Source: a virus
Reading direction: 5' to 3' (one strand)
Virus record (IMG/VR): IMGVR_UViG_3300033150_000701
Span: 1 to 64,000 of that record
DNA length: 64,000 nt
In this document: positions 43,635 through 50,031 of the stretch, one piece after another
Layout of the letters: every line of letters starts with the position of its first letter
Numbering within the stretch: position 1 is the stretch's first letter
Program-made: the position numbers and the translations under genes
Notes under the pieces: model-generated
What the model saw: the letters and a program-made list of their open reading frames with translations, nothing else
What the model was told of the DNA's origin: nothing
Databases searched by the model: none

Positions 43635-43775
43635 TTATTCTGAATAGCCCCACCATCCACAGTGATCACATATGACTTCCTTGTACTCTGAAGTATTCCA
43701 CAGGTATCTAAGTATCTTACCACAGTTAGGACAGCTAGATCCTTTAGGAAACTTAGGCACTACACGCTTAACCAT
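43635..43775 (-). CDS. Small zinc-ribbon protein (46 residues)
   Basis: ATG 43775 to TAA 43635 with GTGAGGTG upstream. MVKRVVPKFPKG is followed by CPNCGK and, 22 residues later, CDHCGWWGYSE, a clean two-knuckle zinc ribbon. It would be missed by a 60-residue cut-off. Similar ribbons occur in transcription factors and as solo viral proteins; the role here is unknown. Confidence 0.75.
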   Translation of the reverse strand: MVKRVVPKFPKGSSCPNCGKILRYLWNTSEYKEVICDHCGWWGYSE

Positions 43776-43862
43776 TCCCAGATACACCTCACATTCCAAT
43801 ATTACAGGTTAGGTACAAAGGTTTAAGCATTCCTAGTATACTACTCAGAGTTCAATAGAGAT

Positions 43863-43871
43863 AAAAAAAAA
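43863..43871 (-). terminator. T9 terminator
   Basis: Nine T on the minus strand, about 70 nt past the stop at 43942 and upstream of the zinc-ribbon gene. Confidence 0.55.
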
Positions 43872-43920
43872 GAGATAGAGGGTTTAAGCACAGTACCTTT
43901 ACCTGATCAGTTTCTGATTT

Positions 43921-43934
43921 ATTCAACGTTGAAT
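43921..43934. repeat. Palindrome ATTCAACGTTGAAT
   Basis: Exact 14-mer extended to TTTATTCAACGTTGAATAAG, 7 bp downstream of the stop at 43942. Here it precedes the terminator instead of following it. Confidence 0.95.
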
Positions 43935-43941
43935 AAGAGTC

Positions 43942-44268
43942 CTAACCCTTATTGTGATACCTTTCAAGGATCTTGTAAGCTAACCACAGTAATGGAGATC
44001 TCCAAAACGGTGTCTTCAGTAATACTGACACGTTCTTAAGCAGGATCTTAGGTATCTTCTGTTCTAGGTTAAGCTTTAAACAGCAGTCTCCAAACGGGAT
44101 CATTACTATATCAGCTATCTTAATGCTCCAGTCATCATTTGACCGTTCAGCTTCCCAAACCATCTGTTTAGAACCGTCACTAGATTGATCAGGCTTCCAA
44201 ACCCATCTATCAGAATCATCAGTACTTTGATACGTTCTGTTACCAATTATCTTGCATCTACCATCCAT
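43942..44268 (-). CDS. Hypothetical protein, paralogue family B (intact copy)
   Basis: 108 residues from ATG 44268 after GGAGGTGAT. The N-terminal half has a TYQSTDDSDRWVWKPDQS stretch, polar and Trp-rich. The C-terminal half has VMIPFGDCCLKL and ends FWRSPLLWLAYKILERYHN, an amphipathic or membrane-associated helix. Two further copies lie upstream (44310-44803, broken; 44844-45035, short). Unknown function; the tandem copies with decay suggest fast turnover. Confidence 0.65.
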   Translation of the reverse strand: MDGRCKIIGNRTYQSTDDSDRWVWKPDQSSDGSKQMVWEAERSNDDWSIKIADIVMIPFGDCCLKLNLEQKIPKILLKNVSVLLKTPFWRSPLLWLAYKILERYHNKG

Positions 44269-44309
44269 ATTATCACCTCCTCTAGTTTCTTTCCTAAATC
44301 TAGAGTCTT

Positions 44310-44803
44310 CTAGTCAGTATGATACCATTCAAGTAACTTGTAAACTAACCATAGTAGTGGATATCCCCCAAAATGGAATCTTCAATAGTACAGACACATT
44401 TTCAATGATATTCTAACAGCACCCTGCTCCTATCATGCTTTAAACAACAGTTCCAAACGATATCATCACAACATTGTTTACTTCAAACGTTCCATGCATC
44501 ATTGGTATTAGAGTCGTTAGTTGACTGATCAGATTTGAACACCGATCTATCTGAATCATCAGTACCTTGATACGTCCAGACACCAACTACCCTACATTTA
44601 CCACGCATATCATCACCCGTTAAAGTATGACTTTCTTCAAGCATACGAACACCTCTAAGTACGATCTTGATCACAGGCTCCTTAGCCCAGTAGTCATCAG
44701 AGTACTCCAAACTCTCAATTTCACCTAGATCCTTAAAGTCAACAACTCTCATTGCATCCTCTCCAGATCCAACCCATCTGTACTTACCAAGTATCAATCG
44801 CAT
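44310..44803 (-). pseudogene. Decayed paralogue of family B
   Basis: From ATG 44803 (AGGAGGTGAT upstream) the frame reads 106 residues with VWTYQGTDDSDRSVFKSDQS and stops after DAWNV. Beyond that, family B sequence continues in other frames: VNNVVMISFG, then CCLKHD, then ENVSVLLKIPFWG, then YPLLWLVYKLLEWYH to a stop at 44310. At least three frameshifts separate these pieces, so the C-terminal half is inactivated. The N-terminal 80 residues may still be made. Confidence 0.75.
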
Positions 44804-44843
44804 TCAAAATCACCTCCTAGTATCCGTCTAAACCTAGAGTCTT

Positions 44844-45035
44844 TTAGTTACTATGATACCTCTCAAGTATCTTACACAAGATCCAGAGTAAAGGAGATTT
44901 CCAAAAGTGAATAGGCTTCCTAACAACATTAACATCCAGTACTATCGTAGGTACCTCTTTTTCAATCTGTACAGGGTGATCTCCACTAGGAAACATTAAG
45001 ATCCTTTCTCTCTTTACTTGCCAATCCTCACTCAT
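44844..45035 (-). CDS. Hypothetical protein, paralogue family B (short copy)
   Basis: 63 residues covering only the C-terminal half of the family: RILMFPSGDHPVQIEKEVPTI then FWKSPLLWILCKILERYHS. The start is ATG 45035 after AAGGGAAG. It lacks the polar TYQ-DDSDR part found in the other copies, so it is either a natural short form or a truncated copy. It lies next to the second DUF1874 gene. Confidence 0.6.
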   Translation of the reverse strand: MSEDWQVKRERILMFPSGDHPVQIEKEVPTIVLDVNVVRKPIHFWKSPLLWILCKILERYHSN

Positions 45036-45049
45036 CTAACCACTTCCCT

Positions 45050-45403
45050 TTAGTCCACCTTTCTAAGTAGCCAAATCTGATAAGGGATCTCTTCAAGTTC
45101 CTCTACTGTTAAATTTTTCCCTTGAGGTAACTGTACAAGTAAACAGAAAGCAACTGCTCTATCTCCAATCCTCATTTTAATCGGTGTCTTGCTTACAGGT
45201 ATTTCAACTCCTAAGATCTTAGACATTAAGGTAGCTAGACTCTCCTCTCTAACATCTGAAATAAAGGAATCAGCAGCTAAAAGCCTTCTTGCTTCCTCCA
45301 CTGTAATAAGTTTACCATGGTATGATCCAACTCCATACGTATTAAGATAGGAAGCATCTATCACGTATGTTACTCTATCTACTCCATCCTCTAATTCCAT
45401 CAA
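45050..45403 (-). CDS. DUF1874 (AcrIII-1-like) protein, catalytic residues replaced
   Basis: 117 residues, the size of a stand-alone AcrIII-1. Matches through the fold: VTYVIDASYLNTYG, ITVEEARRLL, LATLMSKILGVEIPVS, IKMRIGDRAVAFCLL, QGKNLTVEELEEIPYQIWLL. The motif that carries the catalytic His in ring nucleases (SAIGHEST-like) reads SDVREESL here, and the later R-L-x-E-G-K reads Q-L-P-Q-G-K. So cyclic tetra-adenylate cleavage is doubtful although binding could persist. It is a paralogue of the gene at 31183. Start TTG 45403 or ATG 45400 after GGAGGTGAT. Confidence 0.75.
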   Translation of the reverse strand: MMELEDGVDRVTYVIDASYLNTYGVGSYHGKLITVEEARRLLAADSFISDVREESLATLMSKILGVEIPVSKTPIKMRIGDRAVAFCLLVQLPQGKNLTVEELEEIPYQIWLLRKVD

Positions 45404-45457
45404 TCTCTATCACCTCCTTGAACAGGTACAATTCAGAGATCAATCTCAATCCAGAAT

Positions 45458-45471
45458 ATTCAACGTTGAAT
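45458..45471. repeat. Palindrome ATTCAACGTTGAAT
   Basis: Exact 14-mer in the 117-bp gap upstream of the DUF1874 gene and downstream of the MazG-like gene. Confidence 0.95.
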
Positions 45472-45520
45472 GTAAAACACATGCAGATCTCTCACTAGCA
45501 TCTCTATAGTAATGTAGCTT

Positions 45521-46102
45521 CTAGTCATCTTCTTCACTAAGTACCTCAACCTTAAAGCCATCTCCACCTCGAATAGTATCAATAAAGCAGCCTTCACAAC
45601 CATCCAGATCCATATTAACAAAAGCATTGTACCCTTCAGGTAGGCTATTAAAATCAATGTAGCCATCACATGGAATATACTTGTACGGTAGTGTTACCCT
45701 AATGAATTTCCTCTTCATGTTCTTCAATCGAACTGTAAGCAACGCCTTAACATCTGAATCAGAGTGTAAAGCCATCCCTGAAACAGCCTTATCTTCTTTA
45801 GATCCTATCTCGTTAGACTCCTTGTTTACCTCAGCAAGTAATCCCTTAAGCCTCGAAATCTTAGATTCTCTGATTCTGGAAAGATCAACATCAGATACAT
45901 GAAAAATGTATTGAAGCTGATCCAGCATTAGCTTAGCATCAGCTATTTCCTCAGTGATACGTTTCAGATTGAATGGTTTAACAGCCCTTAGAGAATGACA
46001 TAACTCTACTATAAGCTCAGAGAGTTCCTCGATAGCCATAAGAATCTGGCTTACTTCTTCATAGTGATTGACGCACTCTTTGAAGATCTCAGATTCATTC
46101 AT
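45521..46102 (-). CDS. MazG-like NTP pyrophosphohydrolase with C-terminal extension
   Basis: 193 residues from ATG 46102 after GGAGGT. Residues about 20-68 carry the all-alpha NTP-PPase pattern: MAIEELSELIVELCHSL with the ExxE pair, then RITEEIADAKLMLDQLQ with the ExxD pair that holds magnesium. The C-terminal 90 residues are beta-like and acidic (GYIDFNSLPEGYNAFVNMDLDG; VEVLSEEDD). Enzymes of this type hydrolyse (d)NTPs or alarmones. Phages often carry them to adjust nucleotide pools or stress signals. Confidence 0.7.
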   Translation of the reverse strand: MNESEIFKECVNHYEEVSQILMAIEELSELIVELCHSLRAVKPFNLKRITEEIADAKLMLDQLQYIFHVSDVDLSRIRESKISRLKGLLAEVNKESNEIGSKEDKAVSGMALHSDSDVKALLTVRLKNMKRKFIRVTLPYKYIPCDGYIDFNSLPEGYNAFVNMDLDGCEGCFIDTIRGGDGFKVEVLSEEDD

Positions 46103-46464
46103 ACTTCAGAAACCTCCTCTACTGATACAACGTTTCCTCTTACTTCAAAACCAAACGGTGTGAACCACATCTGATCTACAAAGACTACATGGTATGTTTT
46201 ACCAAGTTCCAATTCAACCCTACCAATGAACCTGTAGGTTATGTCCTGTTCCCCATATACCCTAGCCCATACATTAGTGTGATCACCAAATCTAGAGCTG
46301 TACTCTACTGCTTGAACTGTAATGGTAACCTCATATCTCTGTTGGTGATAGGTTACTGCTTCTATAAAGGTTAAACTGAAAAGGATACTTACCAGTAAAC
46401 CAGTAAACGCTAAGTATACTATAGTGCAAAATTTAACATCATCCAGATCCAATCTACTAACCAC
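46099..46464 (-). CDS. Membrane-anchored beta-rich protein
   Basis: 121 residues. One membrane helix at about 13-36 (TIVYLAFTGLLVSILFSLTFI) after a short acidic N terminus, then a beta-barrel-like region (YEVTITVQAVEYS, NVWARVYGEQDITYRFIG, KTYHVVFVD). It is probably attached to the membrane with the barrel outside or inside. It overlaps the MazG-like gene by 4 nt. Unknown function. Confidence 0.6.
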   Translation of the reverse strand: MVSRLDLDDVKFCTIVYLAFTGLLVSILFSLTFIEAVTYHQQRYEVTITVQAVEYSSRFGDHTNVWARVYGEQDITYRFIGRVELELGKTYHVVFVDQMWFTPFGFEVRGNVVSVEEVSEV

Positions 46465-46475
46465 CCCTTAACTCA

Positions 46476-46742
46476 TCAAGTTCTAATCTTAGTTACACTA
46501 GTAAGTTTATCTCCTCTAACTTTAACACTTGGTGAGTGATCAATAGCCCACTGAACCGCCTCAGAGCAACTACCACTTTCAAAAACAATTTCATCATTGT
46601 GTTTCACATAGTATCTCCCGCTTATAGGAAATCTGCCTACATAGTATCCCATAGAAAATCTACCTATGATCAATTCTATCTCCAATGCTTTCAGATAAGA
46701 CTCTTCCAGATCTGAACCTAGATCCCGTTCTCCCTTACTCAT
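46476..46742 (-). CDS. Small hypothetical protein, paralogue family C (copy 1)
   Basis: 88 residues. It shares with the 48011 gene a 32-residue module: GRYYVKHNDEIVFESGS then SEAVQWAIDHSPSV (GKYYVKKDDSIVFET and NEALQWVVDHMPLV there), a beta hairpin plus helix similar to small DUF2188-like units. The N-terminal 30 residues are helical and charged. It overlaps the upstream zinc protein by 4 nt. Function unknown. Confidence 0.6.
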   Translation of the reverse strand: MSKGERDLGSDLEESYLKALEIELIIGRFSMGYYVGRFPISGRYYVKHNDEIVFESGSCSEAVQWAIDHSPSVKVRGDKLTSVTKIRT

Positions 46743-46951
46743 TCTTTACTCCACCTCTTCCCATCTGGCTCTAGTCCAATTCTTTGAATAATCTCCTTGT
46801 AACATCGTTGACACAGTTCAAAAGTGGTTTCGTCTAGAGGAACCCATGGCCTAATTATTTTAAGTATGTAAGTGCCACCTTTCCATCCACTTCCCCAAGG
46901 TTCCATTTTAGGAATTTCCTTTCCACACCTATCACAAAAATACCTTTTCAA
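46739..46951 (-). CDS. Small zinc-finger protein
   Basis: 70 residues with CDRCGKEIPK at the N terminus and CQRCYKEIIQ near residue 48, a split treble-clef-like site seen in many small phage proteins. Between them lies a Trp/Gly-rich segment (EPWGSGWKGG). It overlaps both neighbours by 4 nt in an accessory operon. Role unknown. Confidence 0.65.
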   Translation of the reverse strand: MKRYFCDRCGKEIPKMEPWGSGWKGGTYILKIIRPWVPLDETTFELCQRCYKEIIQRIGLEPDGKRWSKE

Positions 46952-47226
46952 CAGTTCTCACCTCCCTTCTTTATTTTAGAAGCCTCCTTCAGTATGTCAG
47001 GAGCTGACATGATCTCCTTAAGAATGTGATCCCTAGATCCAAGTGAATCAAGATAGGTACATGTACACTCTCCACCGTACTGAGGACTCTTAGTACATGG
47101 AAAGTGAGAGTTACCACAACAGCTAGTATGCTCATGCCCACACTTAGGACACATCCAGTCTATTTCACCATGATCGTTTACTGGGAATAGCCATCCATCT
47201 CTATCTTCAAGTCTAGTAAAGACCAA
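46948..47226 (-). CDS. Small multi-Cys zinc protein
   Basis: 92 residues from TTG 47226, 8 nt after AAGAGGTGAT; GTG at 47250 lies upstream of that site. The N terminus LVFTRLEDRDG is very like LVYKRLEDQG of the 48011 gene, which also seems to start at TTG. Then CPKCGHEHTSCCGN and ECTCTY give about seven Cys plus His, likely two metal sites. The C terminus is helical and basic. Confidence 0.6.
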   Translation of the reverse strand: MVFTRLEDRDGWLFPVNDHGEIDWMCPKCGHEHTSCCGNSHFPCTKSPQYGGECTCTYLDSLGSRDHILKEIMSAPDILKEASKIKKGGENC

Positions 47227-47233
47227 TACAATA

Positions 47234-47491
47234 TCACCTCTTTGATTCACTTACATGAGCATCTATGTCTCTAGAATGATCCACTAATGGTAGATTAAGC
47301 AGATCCTCGTTACACTTCAACAGATCATCATAAGACGGTATCGGTAGACCTAGCAAATCCAGCCTGTTCCTCAACATGTTAGCTGTCCAATCAGCTAAGC
47401 ACTCTGGACATATCCTACCGATCAGTTGATCGTAGTAATTAGTGATCCTACCACAGAATTGACATGGTTCTTCCTTAACAGTTCTAACCAA
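47234..47491 (-). CDS. Small zinc-ribbon protein
   Basis: 85 residues with CQFCGRITNYYD and, about 18 residues later, CPEC, followed by a helical part (NMLRNRLDLLGLP). Its stop codon TGA is part of the ribosome site for the next gene. Belongs to the run of small Cys-pair proteins between 46.7 and 47.5 kb. Confidence 0.65.
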   Translation of the reverse strand: MVRTVKEEPCQFCGRITNYYDQLIGRICPECLADWTANMLRNRLDLLGLPIPSYDDLLKCNEDLLNLPLVDHSRDIDAHVSESKR

Positions 47492-47493
47492 TT

Positions 47494-47925
47494 CTACAGT
47501 CCCCCATAGCCTACATTAGATTCAACAGTTGAATTAGATTGAATAGGCTTACAACTAAACAGTATAGTCAGATCTAGAGGTACATCTAGTAAATTGTCAA
47601 CCACTATCCTGTTACACACTACAGGTGTAAACCGCTTAATCTTGAACTGTTCCTTCTTAATCTTGTAGATAGGTATCTTAACACCTAGAACAGTAATGTA
47701 TCCCCATAGCTCTTTATGATCTTTCTTAACATGTGGAGCTAAGTAAGAATGGTAGCTTACTAGATCACGATCGTTGTAAAAGCTTATAGTGAAGCCTGAC
47801 TCACTACTAGAGTATAAGCCTGTAATGGTAAGGATGGGTAGTTCCAGTTCAAATGACATTTTAGAAGGAACAGTTATGCTGGTAAACATTTCACCTCTCC
47901 TTAGGAAACACTCAGACTCATTCAT
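47494..47925 (-). CDS. Hypothetical beta-rich protein
   Basis: 143 residues from ATG 47925 (GGAAGGTGA upstream); ATG 47889 after AAGGAGAGGTGA is an alternative. It is beta-rich (FELELPILTITGLYSS, GYITVLGVKIPIYKI, DVPLDLTILFSC) and could be a small sandwich. Near the C terminus a relaxed palindrome TTCAACAGTTGAA (47521-47533) occurs in the coding sequence. Unknown function. Confidence 0.6.
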   Translation of the reverse strand: MNESECFLRRGEMFTSITVPSKMSFELELPILTITGLYSSSESGFTISFYNDRDLVSYHSYLAPHVKKDHKELWGYITVLGVKIPIYKIKKEQFKIKRFTPVVCNRIVVDNLLDVPLDLTILFSCKPIQSNSTVESNVGYGGL

Positions 47926-48010
47926 TTTAATTCACCTTCCTATCGCTTTCTCTTTAACTCATTCTCTCTTGTATCAATGCACGTTACAACTTCAACCTCC
48001 TTACTGAAGT

Positions 48011-48271
48011 CTAAAGACCAACCAAAGGCATATGATCCACAACCCATTGTAAAGCCTCATTAGCATCATCAGTTTCAAACACTATACTATCATCCTTTTT
48101 AACATAGTATTTACCATTGTTAGAGTGTCTACCTATAGTAAGACCAGCTATCTCATTACAGTCCAAAGTGTCAAGAGTAGAATCAAGTCGTCTTCTATTT
48201 TGAAATACATCCTTACTGCTCCAGTCTGAAGATAGACACCTACCTTGATCCTCAAGTCTTTTATAAACCAA
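48011..48271 (-). CDS. Small hypothetical protein, paralogue family C (copy 2)
   Basis: 86 residues from TTG 48271, about 9 nt after GGAGGTGAT; GTG 48280 and ATG 48277 overlap that site. The N terminus LVYKRLEDQG matches the zinc protein at 46948, and the C-terminal hairpin-helix (GKYYVKKDDSIVF, NEALQWVVDHMP) matches the 46476 gene. So it looks like a recombinant of two neighbouring small genes. Function unknown. Confidence 0.6.
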   Translation of the reverse strand: MVYKRLEDQGRCLSSDWSSKDVFQNRRRLDSTLDTLDCNEIAGLTIGRHSNNGKYYVKKDDSIVFETDDANEALQWVVDHMPLVGL

Positions 48272-48350
48272 TAACATCACCTCCTATCCTTCTAACTATA
48301 TTCAAACTAGTAGTAGTGTTTAAACAGGCTACCTTTGAGTCCTCACAATA

Positions 48351-48362
48351 TTCAACGTTGAA
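48351..48362. repeat. Palindrome core TTCAACGTTGAA
   Basis: 12-mer with a matching 5' A but C at the 3' flank, in the 177-bp gap between the genes at 48280 and 48458. A possible 34-codon TTG-started frame crosses it but is weak. Confidence 0.9.
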
Positions 48363-48457
48363 CAAACTAACCCAATCCCTCCTATACTTGATCTCATAGA
48401 ATTAACAGGACACCGTAATTCGTTAATTGCTCTAGTCTATTCAAATCCTGTTTACCT

Positions 48458-48709
48458 TCAACCATACAGAATCACCTTTGTATCCAGATCATGATCTACC
48501 TCATACGCATAGTACACTAAGTATTTCTGACCCATCCAGTCTGATCCACTCTCATAGTAAGATCTCTCTACCCCTTTCACAAATGGATCCTGTCTAGCTT
48601 TAACTATTGCATCTAATCCTGATTCCTCAGAATAGACACCTAAACACACTTGCTTAGGATACTCCATAGTTCCAAACGTATACCTCATCATTACTTCAAA
48701 CCTCTTCAA
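48458..48709 (-). CDS. Small hypothetical protein
   Basis: 83 residues. Beta-strand and helix alternation (RFEVMMRYTFG, KYLVYYAYEVDH, DTKVILYG) suggests a small alpha/beta fold. One Cys. It begins 4 bp after the stop of the methyltransferase, on the same transcript. No family recognised. Confidence 0.6.
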   Translation of the reverse strand: MKRFEVMMRYTFGTMEYPKQVCLGVYSEESGLDAIVKARQDPFVKGVERSYYESGSDWMGQKYLVYYAYEVDHDLDTKVILYG

Positions 48710-48713
48710 TACC

Positions 48714-49964
48714 CTATCCTCCTCTAGAACCTATTATGCTAGGTTTCTCCATTACCAACACATACTCGTGAGCTAAACAAGGTACTTCAGGATACTTCTT
48801 ATGGTACAGGATACGCCAGAACGATTGCTGTTTCAATCTCAGCTTGTATAGGTTAACAAGTTTGAATCCAATCTTCTTTAACAATAGATACGTATGCCAG
48901 GGTAGATCTACAACCCTCTTGTTTCTAATGAAAGGCTTAATGACGATTATGGCTTTTCCACCTGTCTTAAGCACCTTCCACATTTCAGTGTAGACTTGAA
49001 ACATTGCCTGTAGGTATGTTTCCCTCTTGAGGTTACCTATGTTTTCTTTTGAATCACTATACTTTACACCCTCACCTATCTTTATCATAGTGTCATGTTT
49101 ACCCTTCTCTCTTTCAAGTATTCCACCAGTATGTCTTGATCCTCCCTCAAAGCTACCTTCGTAAGGTGGACTCGTAATGATCGTATCTACCTCTGAATAG
49201 TGTTTTAAAACAGCGTTTCGAGCTTTACCTCCCAAATATTCTTCAGGATCATACCCAGCTTTTTCAAGTCTTTCTCTTCGTTTCTCTGAATCTCCACCAC
49301 TAAGACAAGATCCCTCGTAAGGTGGTGATGTAATAACAGCATCTATATTTCCCAAAGGCAGGTTGCCAATGTTCTCTCTTGAAGCCCCATAGCCTTCATC
49401 TTGCATTGCCAGTCTTCGTTTTAATGCTTCTAGTGATGTAAATGCCCATTTTCGTCCTTTCAAAACCGCTCTCCTATCAACCTCAATAAGCTTCTTTAAT
49501 CGCTTTTCTTTGTCTTGTGGATTGTGTTTAAATCCATCTGCGTAAGGGGGACTTGTAACTATGACGTCCATTTCTCCTTGAAGTAACTTTGATAACTTAC
49601 GAGCATCACCACAAATATTTACAATTTTACCTTTAGGTGTTGAAGAACGCAGTCTTTCAACTTTTTCCCTTGCCCACTCCATCCACTGCCAGAACGTTTT
49701 CTCTAGTTCAACACAGACAGCGTGTCTACCATGAAGAGCTGCAACTACGCCTGTTGAACCAGTACCAGCCATAGGATCGAGAACTACATCACCTTTATTC
49801 GTAAATTTCTTAATGAGAAACTCCAATAGCCTAGTGTTCATCTTTGCAGGATGAACAATCGCATGGTACAAGAACATCCTGTACCTACCGAACCCAGGTG
49901 TAGGATCGAAGAATAGCTCTTTAGCCTCTAATACATCTTCCACTCTACTCTTAAACTCAATCAA
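48714..49964 (-). CDS. DNA N4-cytosine/N6-adenine methyltransferase (three SPPY motifs)
   Basis: 416 residues. The SAM-binding motif is LDPMAGTGSTGVVAALHGRHA (residues about 60-80); the catalytic-type motif TSPPY occurs three times (about 137, 214 and 265), each after VIVT/VIT/IIT. The order, FxGxG-like motif near the N terminus then SPPY, is as in many archaeal amino-methyltransferases. No restriction enzyme is adjacent, so it may protect viral DNA or regulate it. Base usage differs from its neighbours, which suggests transfer. Confidence 0.85.
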   Translation of the reverse strand: MIEFKSRVEDVLEAKELFFDPTPGFGRYRMFLYHAIVHPAKMNTRLLEFLIKKFTNKGDVVLDPMAGTGSTGVVAALHGRHAVCVELEKTFWQWMEWAREKVERLRSSTPKGKIVNICGDARKLSKLLQGEMDVIVTSPPYADGFKHNPQDKEKRLKKLIEVDRRAVLKGRKWAFTSLEALKRRLAMQDEGYGASRENIGNLPLGNIDAVITSPPYEGSCLSGGDSEKRRERLEKAGYDPEEYLGGKARNAVLKHYSEVDTIITSPPYEGSFEGGSRHTGGILEREKGKHDTMIKIGEGVKYSDSKENIGNLKRETYLQAMFQVYTEMWKVLKTGGKAIIVIKPFIRNKRVVDLPWHTYLLLKKIGFKLVNLYKLRLKQQSFWRILYHKKYPEVPCLAHEYVLVMEKPSIIGSRGG

Positions 49965-50009
49965 TTAGCATCACTCCCTTCTTTTCAAATATCATTCCCT
50001 CTAGACTTT

Positions 50010-50023
50010 ATTCAACGTTGAAT
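50010..50023. repeat. Palindrome ATTCAACGTTGAAT
   Basis: Exact 14-mer extended by TTT, between the polymerase stop (50032) and the methyltransferase start (49964). Confidence 0.95.
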
Positions 50024-50031
50024 AAGACCAT

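Noticed and set aside
45460-45669. Open frame of 69 codons over the MazG-like gene
   Set aside because: It lies within the 3' end of the MazG-like gene in another frame and lacks a ribosome site.
48281-48457. 34-codon TTG-started frame crossing a palindrome copy
   Set aside because: Weak start placement; it overlaps the ribosome site of the next gene and has no recognisable sequence.
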